55,823 nt of DNA. Origin: Pseudomonas sp. Choline-02u-1 (GTDB lineage Bacteria > Pseudomonadota > Gammaproteobacteria > Pseudomonadales > Pseudomonadaceae). Within the stretch, counting starts at the first letter, position 1. The number at the start of each line of letters is the position of its first letter. Shown here one piece after another: positions 21,321-33,960 of the stretch. Below the pieces are notes generated by a model. It did no database searches. It was not told the origin of the DNA and saw nothing but the letters and a program-made list of their open reading frames with translations. The position numbers were made by a program, and so were the translations under genes. The stretch covers positions 1 through 55,823 of the forward strand of contig NZ_PJBC01000014.1 in the NCBI RefSeq assembly GCF_002836515.1. The letters are read 5' to 3'.

Positions 21321-24300
21321 TCAACCTTTGGTAACCGGCAACGGCGCAAACAGCGCCTCGATATCACTCTGTTCCAGTTTGAATCCGCCCGTCGTGCCAC
21401 CCTCCAGTACCGCCCCGGCCAGCGCCGCTTTCTCCTGCTGCAACGCCTGGATCTTCTCTTCGACGGTGCCTTTGGCAATCAACTTGTAGACGAACACCGG
21501 ATTGTTCTGCCCGATGCGATACGCCCGATCAGTCGCCTGATTCTCCACCGCCGGGTTCCACCACGGATCGAAGTGAATCACCGTGTCCGCCGCCATCAGG
21601 TTCAGACCAGTGCCGCCGGCCTTGAGGCTGATCAGGAACAACGGCACCTTGCCGCCCTGGAAATCCTTGACCGGCGTACGCCGGTCGGTGGTGTCGCCGG
21701 TCAGCAGCGAATAACCGAGCCCGCGCTGCTGCAACTCCTGCTCGATCAGCGCCAACATCGAGGTGAACTGCGAGAACAGCAGGATGCGCCGACCTTCGCC
21801 GAGCAATTCCTCGAGCATCTCCATCAAGCTGATCAGCTTGCCGCTGCCCGAGCGCAACGCCTTCGCCGTGAGCGGCATATTGACGAGGCGCAGATCGCAG
21901 CAGACCTGACGCAGCTTGAGCAGCGCATCGAGGATGATGATCTGACTGCGCGCCACGCCACTGCGGGCGATTTCGTCGCGGACCTTTTTGTCCATCGCCA
22001 CACGCACCGTCTCATAGACGTCGCGCTGACCATCGCTGAGTTCGACCCAATGAATGATCTCGGTTTTCGGTGGCAACTCGGTGGCGACCTGATCCTTCTT
22101 GCGCCGCAGCAAAAACGGCTTGATGCGTGCGGTCAGGTGCTGCATTCGCTGCACATTGCCGTGTTTCTCGATCGGTGTGCGGTAATCGCGGTTGAAGGAT
22201 TTGCTGTCGCCGAGCCAGCCGGGCATGAGGAAATGGAACTGTGACCACAGCTCACCGAGGTGGTTTTCCAGCGGCGTACCGCTCAAACACAAGCGCTGAC
22301 GGGCTTGCAAGTCACGGGCGGCCTGGGCGGCTTTGCTCAGCGGGTTCTTGATGTTCTGCGCCTCGTCGATAATCAGCACGCTCCACGACTGCGGCTGCAA
22401 GATCTCCAGATCCCTGGGCAGCAATGCGTAAGTGGTCAGCACCAAGTCGTATCCGGCAAGATTGGCGAAGTCTTTTTGCCGCCCTGCCCCGTGCAGCGCC
22501 AGGATTTTCAACTGCGGCGTGAAACGCTCGGCCTCGTCGAGCCAATTGGGAATCAGGCTGGTGGGCATCACCGCCAGTGCCGGACACTCCAGACGCCCGG
22601 CGTGTTTTTCCGTGAGCAGATGCGCCAGGGTCTGCAGGGTTTTGCCCAGGCCCATGTCATCGCCCAGAATGCCGCCGACCTCCAACTCGCGCAGGGTCTG
22701 CATCCAGTTCAAGCCTTCGAGTTGATACGGGCGCAGTTGCGCGTTGAGGCCGGCCGGCGCAGCAACGTGGGCGTGGCTCGAATTCTGCAGACGTTTGGAA
22801 AAAGTACGCAGACGTTCGCCGCCCTGCCAATCCAGCGGCACGCCATCGAGCATACTCAGGCGCGCGGCGTCTGGAGCGGTCAAGCGCAGCGCATCACCCT
22901 GATGGCCGCCCAGGTACAGCTCGCCCAGCGTCGCCATCAGCGGTTTCACCCGACTCAGCGGCAACGCGACTTTGGCGCCCGCCGGTTCGCCAAAACCGCT
23001 GGGCTTGAGCTCTATCAGGAGTCTTTCGTCATCGCTGCGCTGCGCCAGATTTACCGGGTCGAGCAAGCGCGGCTGGGTCCGCAACAGATGCAGAAGGATC
23101 GGCAGCAAGCTGTAGCGCTCGCCACTGACGACGATGCCCAACTGCAGATCAAACCACTGATGCGTGGCCTCTTCTTCGACCTCGGCGTACCACTGTTCAA
23201 CCGGTTGTACATCGAAATGGAAACCGGGACTGAACTCGATTTTCCAATCTGCGGCGCGCAGTGTGGCCAGCCCTTCGTGCATGAACCCGAGCCAGGCGGA
23301 ATCATCCGGCAAGGTAAACATCTCGCCGGGACGATCCATTGCACTCTTGCGCGTGGCTTTCTTGAAGCCATGTTTTTGCAGGTTCTGGCGCAGCTTCTTT
23401 TCCAGCGCAGGTTGACGCTGAATGCGCTGAGTTTCGCTGCCGTTGAGGATCATGACTTCCGGGTTGCGATCCACCGCCGGATGACCGTCGTAGGTAAACA
23501 GCAGAGCGGCGCGGTGCTCCAGCACAGACTCCCAGCGCGAGCGTTCTCGACCGCTGACCAAGGTCAGTTGCGGCTGCGGCAGCACGTCATCGATGATCCG
23601 TTCGGTGAGCTTGTGTGGTGGCGCAATTTGGGTTGCCGCGCTCATGCGATGGCTGAACTGCATGGCCTGATGCGCCGGAATATCTGGCGCCTGGGTCAAA
23701 TGGCAGGCGAGCTTTACTTCCAGCTCAGTGAACAGCGGGCCAACCTGTCGCCGTTCACGATCGAGGTAATAAAGCGGCTCCAGCGCCAGCACGGTTTCCT
23801 GCGCAGCTTCGGCACTGCTCCATTGCGCGCGGAATCCGCCATCGGCCTGCTCAGCCCAATAGAACTGACCCACGCGTTTCGCCCCCGGTGTCAGCGCTCG
23901 CAGGTCTTCGAAGTCGAGGAACAGCCGCGAGGTGCGCAGGAGCATTTCCAGCAGTTCGGCGCCACTGCTGCCTTCCAGCGGATAGCCGCTGTAATAGGCG
24001 TGATGGGAATGCATGGCGACCAACAGCCGGGCGATGCGCAGATCCAGCTCAGACAGGTAGCCGGGCTGGCGCATGAGCATTTCCGAGAGCGAGTACATCG
24101 GCTTGAACTCGCGTAACTCGCCGCTTTTGAGCTGGTGGACCTTGAAAATATCGAGCAGCCACTTGCCGTTCGCAGACGTCGGTTTGAGCTTGTAAAACAG
24201 TTGCGTGCCTGCGGTTTGCGCACTTTCTTCAGCGGGCTTGGCCGGCACGGGAATTGTCGAAAGCCAGTGCTCCAGCGCTCGTCCCAACGGCGTCTGCGCG

Positions 24301-24614
24301 TCACTTCCAGACGCATCCTGGCCAGTGCCCAGCAGGTGATAGAGCACCGCAGCGCAGTGCTTGCAGTCGATTGCAACAGGACAGCTGCATAGGCAACGCA
24401 GGTTTACCGACCCCAGCCGATCTTCGGACAGGTAGATGCTTTGCTCATACGCCTGAAGTTGCGAGCCGACGCAAAACGCCTCTATCTTCTTGTCATCGAT
24501 CTCGAGGATCTCGACCCGATCATCGGCGGCATAAGCGCGGGCCTTGGCCAACGCCTTGCTACTGAATGCGTGGGTCCATGTCAGCCCTTTGAGCCGCTCG
24601 ATGAAAATGCTCAT
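21321..24614 (-). CDS. SWIM zinc-finger SNF2-family helicase/ATPase (1097 aa)
   Basis: A 1097-residue paralogue of the convergent gene. The N-terminal SWIM finger is C76-x-C78 then C84-x-H86 (CSCPVAIDCKHCAAVL). A middle region of about 500 residues, larger than in the paralogue, is followed by the SNF2 motor: Walker A DDMGLGKTLQT (Lys658), DEAQ at 750-753, CLSGTPLENHLGELWS, LLFSQFTSMLALIE, SLKAGGTGLNLMAADTV and ATDRAYRIGQ. It ends ESDIEALFAPLP-like, as does the paralogue. It starts 9 bp after mtnP, so it probably ends a psrA/nagZ-mtnP transcript. It resembles PA0799 of PAO1 in length as I recall. The biological role is unknown. Confidence 0.88.
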   Translation of the reverse strand: MSIFIERLKGLTWTHAFSSKALAKARAYAADDRVEILEIDDKKIEAFCVGSQLQAYEQSIYLSEDRLGSVNLRCLCSCPVAIDCKHCAAVLYHLLGTGQDASGSDAQTPLGRALEHWLSTIPVPAKPAEESAQTAGTQLFYKLKPTSANGKWLLDIFKVHQLKSGELREFKPMYSLSEMLMRQPGYLSELDLRIARLLVAMHSHHAYYSGYPLEGSSGAELLEMLLRTSRLFLDFEDLRALTPGAKRVGQFYWAEQADGGFRAQWSSAEAAQETVLALEPLYYLDRERRQVGPLFTELEVKLACHLTQAPDIPAHQAMQFSHRMSAATQIAPPHKLTERIIDDVLPQPQLTLVSGRERSRWESVLEHRAALLFTYDGHPAVDRNPEVMILNGSETQRIQRQPALEKKLRQNLQKHGFKKATRKSAMDRPGEMFTLPDDSAWLGFMHEGLATLRAADWKIEFSPGFHFDVQPVEQWYAEVEEEATHQWFDLQLGIVVSGERYSLLPILLHLLRTQPRLLDPVNLAQRSDDERLLIELKPSGFGEPAGAKVALPLSRVKPLMATLGELYLGGHQGDALRLTAPDAARLSMLDGVPLDWQGGERLRTFSKRLQNSSHAHVAAPAGLNAQLRPYQLEGLNWMQTLRELEVGGILGDDMGLGKTLQTLAHLLTEKHAGRLECPALAVMPTSLIPNWLDEAERFTPQLKILALHGAGRQKDFANLAGYDLVLTTYALLPRDLEILQPQSWSVLIIDEAQNIKNPLSKAAQAARDLQARQRLCLSGTPLENHLGELWSQFHFLMPGWLGDSKSFNRDYRTPIEKHGNVQRMQHLTARIKPFLLRRKKDQVATELPPKTEIIHWVELSDGQRDVYETVRVAMDKKVRDEIARSGVARSQIIILDALLKLRQVCCDLRLVNMPLTAKALRSGSGKLISLMEMLEELLGEGRRILLFSQFTSMLALIEQELQQRGLGYSLLTGDTTDRRTPVKDFQGGKVPLFLISLKAGGTGLNLMAADTVIHFDPWWNPAVENQATDRAYRIGQNNPVFVYKLIAKGTVEEKIQALQQEKAALAGAVLEGGTTGGFKLEQSDIEALFAPLPVTKG

Positions 24615-24623
24615 GGGCAGTCG

Positions 24624-25373
<750 letters not shown>

Positions 25374-26384
25374 TTAATCGATCAGTTGAGCGTCTTTGAG
25401 CGCGCCGAGGGCGGTGAGCCAACGCGGGTCCTGACGATAATCAGTGCTGGCAAAGGCCTGACCGCGCATCTTCGCGATGCGCGCGGAAGGCTTGACCTTC
25501 ATGCGCTGCGCCGCGCTTAGCGCCAGTTCGGCAGCGGCGCGATCGTTGCAGACCAGCCCCATATCGCAGCCCGCAGTGAGTGCGGCTTCGATACGGCTGG
25601 CAGCGTCGCCGACCACGTGGGCGCCGGCCATCGACAGATCATCGCTGAAGATCACGCCATCGAACTGCAATTCGCCGCGCAGGATGTCCTGCAGCCAGCG
25701 TCGGGAAAAACCGGCGGGCTGTGAATCGACTTGCGGATAGATGACGTGGGCCGGCATAACGGCGGCCAGTTGTTGACTGAGTCTGGCGAAGGGCACGAGA
25801 TCGTTGGCGCGGATCTCGTCGAGACTGCGTTCGTCGTTCGGGATCGCCACGTGGGAGTCGGCTTCGGCCCAGCCGTGGCCCGGGAAATGTTTGCCGGTGG
25901 CGGCCATGCCAGCGCTGTTCATGCCGCGAATGAATGCACCGGCGAGCAAGGCTGCGCGCTCGGGATCGCCTTCGAATGAACGGGTGCCGACCACGGCGCT
26001 GCGCTGATAGTCCAGATCCAGCACCGGGGCGAAACTAAGGTCGAGCCCGACCGCCAGCACTTCGGTAGCCATGATCCAGCCGCACTGCTCGGCGAGATAC
26101 TCTGCATTCGGGTTATCGGCGATGGCGCGCATGGCCGGCAGACGAACAAATCCCTGACGCAAGCGCTGCACGCGCCCGCCTTCCTGGTCCACCGCCAGCA
26201 ACAGGTCCGGACGAATCGCGCGGATCGCGGCGCTGAGTTCGCGCACCTGGCGTGAATGCTCGATGTTACGGGCAAAAATGATCAGGCCGCCCACTTCGGG
26301 CTGACGCAACAATTGGCGATCTTCGGCCGTCAGCCAGGTACCGGCGACGTCCACCATCAACGAGCCTTGCAGGCCAGCAGTCAT
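25374..26384 (-). CDS. nagZ: Beta-N-acetylglucosaminidase NagZ
   Basis: NagZ removes N-acetylglucosamine from anhydro-muropeptides in the cytoplasm during peptidoglycan recycling; its products influence AmpC beta-lactamase induction through AmpR. The 336 residues form a GH3 TIM barrel. The hallmark KHFPGHG (165-171) is followed by Asp176-Ser177-His178, the acid/base loop, and the nucleophile lies in FSDDLSMAGA (Asp248). VDQEGGRVQR is at 65-74. There is no signal peptide. mtnP follows after 12 bp. A long-loop inverted repeat ending in a U-tract lies between psrA and this gene, just before its AAGGAATCTCT-ATG start region. Confidence 0.95.
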   Translation of the reverse strand: MTAGLQGSLMVDVAGTWLTAEDRQLLRQPEVGGLIIFARNIEHSRQVRELSAAIRAIRPDLLLAVDQEGGRVQRLRQGFVRLPAMRAIADNPNAEYLAEQCGWIMATEVLAVGLDLSFAPVLDLDYQRSAVVGTRSFEGDPERAALLAGAFIRGMNSAGMAATGKHFPGHGWAEADSHVAIPNDERSLDEIRANDLVPFARLSQQLAAVMPAHVIYPQVDSQPAGFSRRWLQDILRGELQFDGVIFSDDLSMAGAHVVGDAASRIEAALTAGCDMGLVCNDRAAAELALSAAQRMKVKPSARIAKMRGQAFASTDYRQDPRWLTALGALKDAQLID

Positions 26385-26405
26385 AGAGATTCCTTGAAAA
26401 CGAAA

Positions 26406-26476
26406 AACCCGATCCGCCTGTGTTCGCTACCACGGGCAGCGCCGGGACGGCCAACAGAATTCATGCAGATCGGGTT
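26406..26476 (-). terminator. Possible long-loop terminator or attenuator between psrA and nagZ
   Basis: On the minus strand, AACCCGATC (26476-26468) pairs with GATCGGGTT (26414-26406), which continues into TTTTCGTTTTC. The stem is 9 bp but the loop is about 53 nt and GC-rich. It lies between the psrA stop codon and the nagZ start. Confidence 0.4.
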
Positions 26477-26542
26477 CAGTACGAGAGTCGGCATGGCCGG
26501 CTAGCTTAGCGGATACCAGCTGCCGCGCCCACCCGTGCGCGG

Positions 26543-27250
26543 TCAAACCTTGGCGGCGACCGGCATGGACTTGCTGCGCGGCCGCAATTGCGCGCTGGCC
26601 ATTGCGGTATCAGTAACGCCGGTCTCGGCGCGCATGCCGGCCGCGAGGAAAGGCACCATCAGGCGCATGACTTGCTCGATGGAGGTATTGACGCCGAAAT
26701 CGGTCTCGGCAATCGCTCGCAAGGCCTTGATCCCGGACATGCTGAACGCTGCAGCGCCGAGCATGAAGTGCACGCGCCAGAACAGCTCGATTGGTGGAAT
26801 GCGCGGCGCCGCCTCGTTGACCAGCAGCATGTAGCGGCGGAACACCTTGCCGTACATGTCTTCCAGATAACGCCGCAAGTGACCCTGGCTCTGACTGAAC
26901 GCGAGGCCGAGCAAGCGCATGAAGATCGACAGATCGTTACCGCTGCGAGGCTGGACGACGAGCGCTTGCTCGACGAGGATTTCCAGCAGCTCTTCAAGCG
27001 TCGGCTTGTTTTCCGGCTTGGCCTGGCGGCGCTCCAGCTCTTTGTCAAGACTGACGCAGAACGGACCGAGGAAGCGCGAGAACACAGCTTGAATCAGCGC
27101 CTTTTTCGAGCCGAAGTGATAATTCACCGCAGCCAGATTGACGCCAGCTTTGCTGGTGATCAAACGCAATGAGGTTTCAGCGAATCCTTTCTCCGCGAAC
27201 AACTGCTCGGCAGCATCAAGAATGCGTTCAACGGTTTCCGACTGGGCCAT
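26543..27250 (-). CDS. psrA: TetR-family transcriptional regulator PsrA
   Basis: PsrA senses long-chain fatty acids and controls beta-oxidation genes, rpoS and other targets in Pseudomonas. The 235 residues have an N-terminal TetR helix-turn-helix (about 5-52, ILDAAEQLFAEKGFAETSLRLITSKAGVNLAAVNYHF in pattern) and a long ligand/dimer domain typical of the PsrA group. The ATG at 27250 (MAQSETVERIL) is favoured over the one at 27268, as it leaves the tandem operator sites in front of the gene. These two sites at 27266-27292 match the known PsrA box and indicate autoregulation. It is divergent from lexA, the same arrangement as PA3006/PA3007. Confidence 0.94.
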   Translation of the reverse strand: MAQSETVERILDAAEQLFAEKGFAETSLRLITSKAGVNLAAVNYHFGSKKALIQAVFSRFLGPFCVSLDKELERRQAKPENKPTLEELLEILVEQALVVQPRSGNDLSIFMRLLGLAFSQSQGHLRRYLEDMYGKVFRRYMLLVNEAAPRIPPIELFWRVHFMLGAAAFSMSGIKALRAIAETDFGVNTSIEQVMRLMVPFLAAGMRAETGVTDTAMASAQLRPRSKSMPVAAKV

Positions 27251-27265
27251 GGCTACTCCGCCTGA

Positions 27266-27292
27266 CAAACACTTGTTTGAAACATACGTTTC
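27266..27292. promoter_or_regulatory. Tandem PsrA operators upstream of psrA
   Basis: Two adjoining palindromes sharing one base: CAAACACTTGTTTG at 27266-27279 and GAAACATACGTTTC at 27279-27292. Both fit the PsrA consensus (C/G)AAAC-N2-4-GTTT(G/C). They begin 16 bp upstream of the chosen psrA start, where bound protein would block its transcription. Confidence 0.85.
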
Positions 27293-27417
27293 AGCCTAAG
27301 CCTTGTCAAGCCTGCCGGTTCGTTTTGGGAATGGTCGGTCAGCTATTTAACCACACAAGGCGCCAGCATTAATAAGCGCCCTTCGCGACCGCTCGGCGGG
27401 AGGCAAAAAAACGCCCA

Positions 27418-27445
27418 TTGCCAAGACCGCTTCACTGTATATAAT
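27418..27445 (+). promoter_or_regulatory. lexA promoter
   Basis: TTGCCA at 27418-27423, a 16-bp spacer, and a perfect -10 TATAAT at 27440-27445. The -10 lies inside the first SOS box, so LexA binding would block it. The start codon is 34 bp downstream. Confidence 0.75.
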
Positions 27446-27469
27446 CCCAGTCACTGTATAAAAAGACAG
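27435..27469 (+). promoter_or_regulatory. Two SOS (LexA) boxes
   Basis: Box 1 is CTGTATATAATCCCAG (27435-27450), one base off the CTGT-N8-ACAG frame at the end. Box 2 is CTGTATAAAAAGACAG (27454-27469), with perfect CTGT and ACAG ends. They are separated by 3 bp, lie 11-45 bp before the lexA start, and imply autorepression of the lexA-sulA operon. Confidence 0.92.
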
Positions 27470-27479
27470 AGCGATCAAT

Positions 27480-28088
27480 ATGCTAAAGCTGACGCCACGC
27501 CAAGCCGAGATTCTGGCCTTCATCAAACGTTGCCTCGAAGACAACGGCTATCCGCCCACCCGTGCGGAAATCGCTCAGGAATTGGGTTTCAAATCGCCAA
27601 ACGCGGCGGAAGAACATCTCAAGGCCCTGGCCCGCAAAGGCGCGATCGAGATGACCCCGGGCGCTTCCCGCGGCATCCGTATTCCTGGCTTCGAAGCCAA
27701 GGCCGATGACTCCACCCTGCCGATCATTGGCCGAGTGGCTGCCGGCGCGCCGATCCTCGCCCAGCAGCACATCGAAGAGTCCTGCAACATAAATCCGACC
27801 TTCTTCCATCCGCGCGCCGACTACCTGTTGCGTGTTCACGGTATGAGCATGAAGGACATCGGCATTTTCGACGGTGACCTGCTGGCGGTTCATACCACTC
27901 GTGAAGCACGTAACGGCCAGGTCGTGGTTGCGCGTATCGGCGACGAAGTGACGGTCAAGCGCTTCAAACGAGAAGGCAGCAAAGTCTGGCTGATCGCCGA
28001 AAACCCCGAGTTTGCCCCTATCGAAGTCGACCTGAAAGATCAGGAACTGGTGATTGAAGGCTTGAGTGTCGGCGTCATTCGCCGCTAA
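27480..28088 (+). CDS. lexA: SOS repressor LexA
   Basis: LexA represses the SOS regulon and cleaves itself when stimulated by RecA filaments on single-stranded DNA. The 202 residues have the N-terminal winged helix (about 1-65), the scissile Ala88-Gly89 bond (GRVAAGAPI), and the Ser123/Lys160 catalytic dyad ([18 protein letters not shown]). The start at 27480 matches the conserved [12 protein letters not shown]. Two SOS boxes overlap the promoter. sulA starts 10 bp downstream and should be co-transcribed. Confidence 0.98.
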   Translation: MLKLTPRQAEILAFIKRCLEDNGYPPTRAEIAQELGFKSPNAAEEHLKALARKGAIEMTPGASRGIRIPGFEAKADDSTLPIIGRVAAGAPILAQQHIEESCNINPTFFHPRADYLLRVHGMSMKDIGIFDGDLLAVHTTREARNGQVVVARIGDEVTVKRFKREGSKVWLIAENPEFAPIEVDLKDQELVIEGLSVGVIRR

Positions 28089-28098
28089 AGGAGGCTCC

Positions 28099-28572
28099 AT
28101 GCAGTTCCCACATACACCTCAGCAAACACAACTGCCTTTATTCGAAGCGTTTCTGGCGCAGCCTATGGCGCCGACTCTGAAAGAAGTGGTCGAGCGAGAC
28201 TGGAACGCCAAACCCGATGCTTTCAGTGAGCTGTCACTGCGTGGTGCCGCCGGGAACTGCCTGAACCTGCTGGCGCCGATTCTGCGTGAGCTCAGCGATG
28301 ATCAGGACGCTCGCTGGCTGACACTGATCGCACCACCCACCAGCCTGACGCAAACCTGGCTGCGCGATGCGGGTCTGAACCGCGAACGCATCCTGCTGCT
28401 GCAACCGCGTGGCACGCAGAGTGCTCAGCAACTAGCGTGCGAAGCGTTGCGCCTGGGGCGCAGCCATACCGTAGTGACCTGGCTCAACCCATTAAATGCC
28501 AATTCACGACAACAACTGATCAGCGCCGCACGTACGGGCGAAGCTCAGAGTCTGAACATTCGTTTGGGTTAA
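28099..28572 (+). CDS. sulA: SOS cell-division inhibitor SulA
   Basis: A 157-residue SulA-family protein, made under SOS to block FtsZ polymerisation. The conserved core is recognisable in the middle (LSLRGAAGNCLNLLAPIL-like and WLTLIAPPTSLTQTWLRDAGL, then ILLLQPRGTQSAQQLACEALRLGRSHTVVTWL). The ATG at 28099 is preceded by AAAGGAGG, an ideal Shine-Dalgarno sequence; the frame from 28066 begins inside lexA and is not used. It has no SOS box of its own and depends on the lexA promoter. A weak hairpin (GCTTCTC / GAGAAGC, 28606-28627) follows it. Confidence 0.93.
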   Translation: MQFPHTPQQTQLPLFEAFLAQPMAPTLKEVVERDWNAKPDAFSELSLRGAAGNCLNLLAPILRELSDDQDARWLTLIAPPTSLTQTWLRDAGLNRERILLLQPRGTQSAQQLACEALRLGRSHTVVTWLNPLNANSRQQLISAARTGEAQSLNIRLG

Positions 28573-28669
28573 TTGCCTGGTAATACGCGCTGTGTGAAGC
28601 GTAGAGCTTCTCCAGGGACAGAGAAGCAGATTTATAGCGCAAGCGATTGAAACAGGGCCAAAGCGTGGG

Positions 28670-28903
28670 TCAATGAAGAACTCGCGGCCCTTCTTCCTTA
28701 TCAAATTCGCCTTCAACCATACGACCTGCCATTTGCACGCCAACGCTCAACATCGCTTTGGCGATTTCAACGTGCTGACCCTGCAGAAACGCTTTGGCAT
28801 CCTCGGAGAAATCCAGCGTCACCAGAGAACCTTCGTCCTCAGCCCTGCGCAGTTCGATTCGGCCGTCTGGTAACTCGACAATTTCTAGAAAGGACGTTGG
28901 CAT
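28670..28903 (-). CDS. Conserved Pseudomonas small protein (PA3009-like)
   Basis: A 77-residue acidic protein starting MPTSFLEIVELPDGRIELRRAEDE. It has no signal peptide, TM segment or cysteines. The ELPDGRIELRR stretch looks like a beta hairpin, followed by a helix (SEDAKAFLQGQHVEIAKAMLSVGVQMAGRMVEG). It sits between sulA and the DUF6586 gene, the same place as PA3009 in PAO1 as I recall, which supports it as a real gene. I cannot assign a function. It is convergent with sulA (97 bp apart). Confidence 0.75.
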   Translation of the reverse strand: MPTSFLEIVELPDGRIELRRAEDEGSLVTLDFSEDAKAFLQGQHVEIAKAMLSVGVQMAGRMVEGEFDKEEGPRVLH

Positions 28904-29009
28904 ATAGGTCTGTTCTCCACGAAAGGCAGCAATTATATAGACATCATTCGAGCTCCGCTCGGGATCTTGACCAGCAGCATGTTTCAGATTACCACTGCAT
29001 CAAACCCCG

Positions 29010-29534
29010 TCAGCACTCGTTCAAGCCTTCACGGAATCTGATGGCCAAGCCTTTGAGGTTTTGCCGCCAGCTCTCTAGCTCTTCTCGACTCAATTCTTCT
29101 GGCGCTTGTTCTTCATCAAGATTGATCGCTTGAATCAGCGGCTGTGTCACGTCGCCTTTCGGTTTGTGTAGCACCTTTGGCGGCTGAAACAGTGCCGCGT
29201 GCGCCGCCAACAATTTGGCCAGCCAGGTTTCCGGGTTCCCGGCCAGCTCGACCATTTCCGCCAGCTCCGGGATCGCTATCGATTCCAGCACTTCCCGTTT
29301 CAGCAACTCTTCCGCCCTCGGCGTATGGGCCTGCGGCAGACGGTAAAAGCCGGCAATCTCATGACACAAACCCAGCAGTGCGCCATAGAGGTGGAACAAC
29401 GCTGACTCACGCCCGGCCTGGATCAGCGCCAGAGAATTCATCGCCCGCCCCTCTTCAGCATGAGCCAAAGCTTCCAGTGACAGGCCGGCGAAATAGATCT
29501 TCTGGTTGGTACGGGTATAGAGTTCGTGGGCCAT
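29010..29534 (-). CDS. DUF6586-family conserved protein (PA3010-like)
   Basis: A 174-residue, largely helical, cytoplasmic protein starting MAHELYTRTNQKIYFAGLSLEAL. The ATG at 29534 is preferred over the one at 29549 because the conserved family start is MAHELY. The sequence is rich in Leu, Ala and Glu, with charged helices towards the C-terminus (REELESWRQNLKGLAIRFREGL). The family is confined, as far as I know, to Pseudomonas and relatives, and its role is unknown. It is on the same strand as topA but is separated from it by the topA terminator. The next gene on the same strand begins 106 bp downstream. Confidence 0.82.
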   Translation of the reverse strand: MAHELYTRTNQKIYFAGLSLEALAHAEEGRAMNSLALIQAGRESALFHLYGALLGLCHEIAGFYRLPQAHTPRAEELLKREVLESIAIPELAEMVELAGNPETWLAKLLAAHAALFQPPKVLHKPKGDVTQPLIQAINLDEEQAPEELSREELESWRQNLKGLAIRFREGLNEC

Positions 29535-29618
29535 GACGGCAGCCTCCACAACGAAATAATTGCTTCACACAGGCCGAACAGTGTCATGGATGAGCCGATA
29601 CCACTGCAAGCAAAACAA

Positions 29619-29657
29619 AAAGGCCGCATGAAATCCTTATGGTTTCATGCGGCCTTT
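29619..29657 (-). terminator. topA intrinsic terminator
   Basis: On the minus strand, stem AAGGCCGCATGAAA / TTTCATGCGGCCTT, a 9-nt loop, then a T-rich tract (TTTTGTTTTG). It lies 20 bp after the topA stop codon. Confidence 0.9.
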
Positions 29658-29676
29658 TCGCTGCTCAGACTAACGC

Positions 29677-32310
<2,634 letters not shown>

Positions 32311-32370
32311 GGATCAGAAAATTCCTGAATTCTAGAAGTGAAAGGCGGTTGGCGCCTGACGCGGCACCGC

Positions 32371-32399
32371 TATATATAGTTGATACAAGATGAGGTCAA
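32371..32399 (-). promoter_or_regulatory. topA sigma-70 promoter
   Basis: On the minus strand: TTGACC (32399-32394), an exact 17-bp spacer, and TATATA (32376-32371). This gives a leader of about 54 nt to the topA ATG. It is the best promoter match in the window. Confidence 0.8.
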
Positions 32400-32424
32400 G
32401 CACAGGGTTGCCTGCGCCCTGGCC

Positions 32425-32661
32425 TCATGCCTTGTCAAAAACGCTCGGTTCGGCTTGCACCAAAGCAAAGCGTGGCACCTGTTCGCCGTCAACCTCGACC
32501 GACTCGACGAACATGCTCAGCGGGCGCACCCAATAGCCGTAATCGCCATACAGGGCTTGGTAAAAGACCACTTCTTCTTCGGTTTCGGAATGCCGCGCAA
32601 CACTGAATACACGGTATTGCGGACCTTTGTAATGTTGGTAGAGCCCAGGTTGTATCGGCAT
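32425..32661 (-). CDS. DUF1653-family protein
   Basis: A 78-residue protein with the DUF1653 pattern: GLYQHYKGPQYRVFSVARHSETEEEVVFYQALYGDYGYWVRPLSMFVESV, a small all-beta fold. The ATG at 32661 (MPIQPGLY) is chosen from this family pattern; the open frame runs back to 32799 through the fadA terminator and is not real there. It lies between topA and fadA, as PA3012 does in PAO1 as I recall. The function is unknown, and no catalytic residues are suggested. Confidence 0.82.
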   Translation of the reverse strand: MPIQPGLYQHYKGPQYRVFSVARHSETEEEVVFYQALYGDYGYWVRPLSMFVESVEVDGEQVPRFALVQAEPSVFDKA

Positions 32662-32710
32662 GCTTCGGCCCTCACTGAAATCTTTTCGAAAATAAAATAA
32701 AAAACCCAAA

Positions 32711-32737
32711 AACAAAAACCGGGGCACTGGGCCCCGG
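32711..32737 (-). terminator. fadBA operon terminator
   Basis: On the minus strand, CCGGGGC-CCAGT-GCCCCGG (32737-32719) followed by TTTTTGTTTTT. It lies 18 bp after the fadA stop codon. Confidence 0.9.
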
Positions 32738-32755
32738 CTTCCATCGACGAGACGC

Positions 32756-33946
<1,191 letters not shown>

Positions 33947-33960
33947 CTAGTTGGGGGCGC

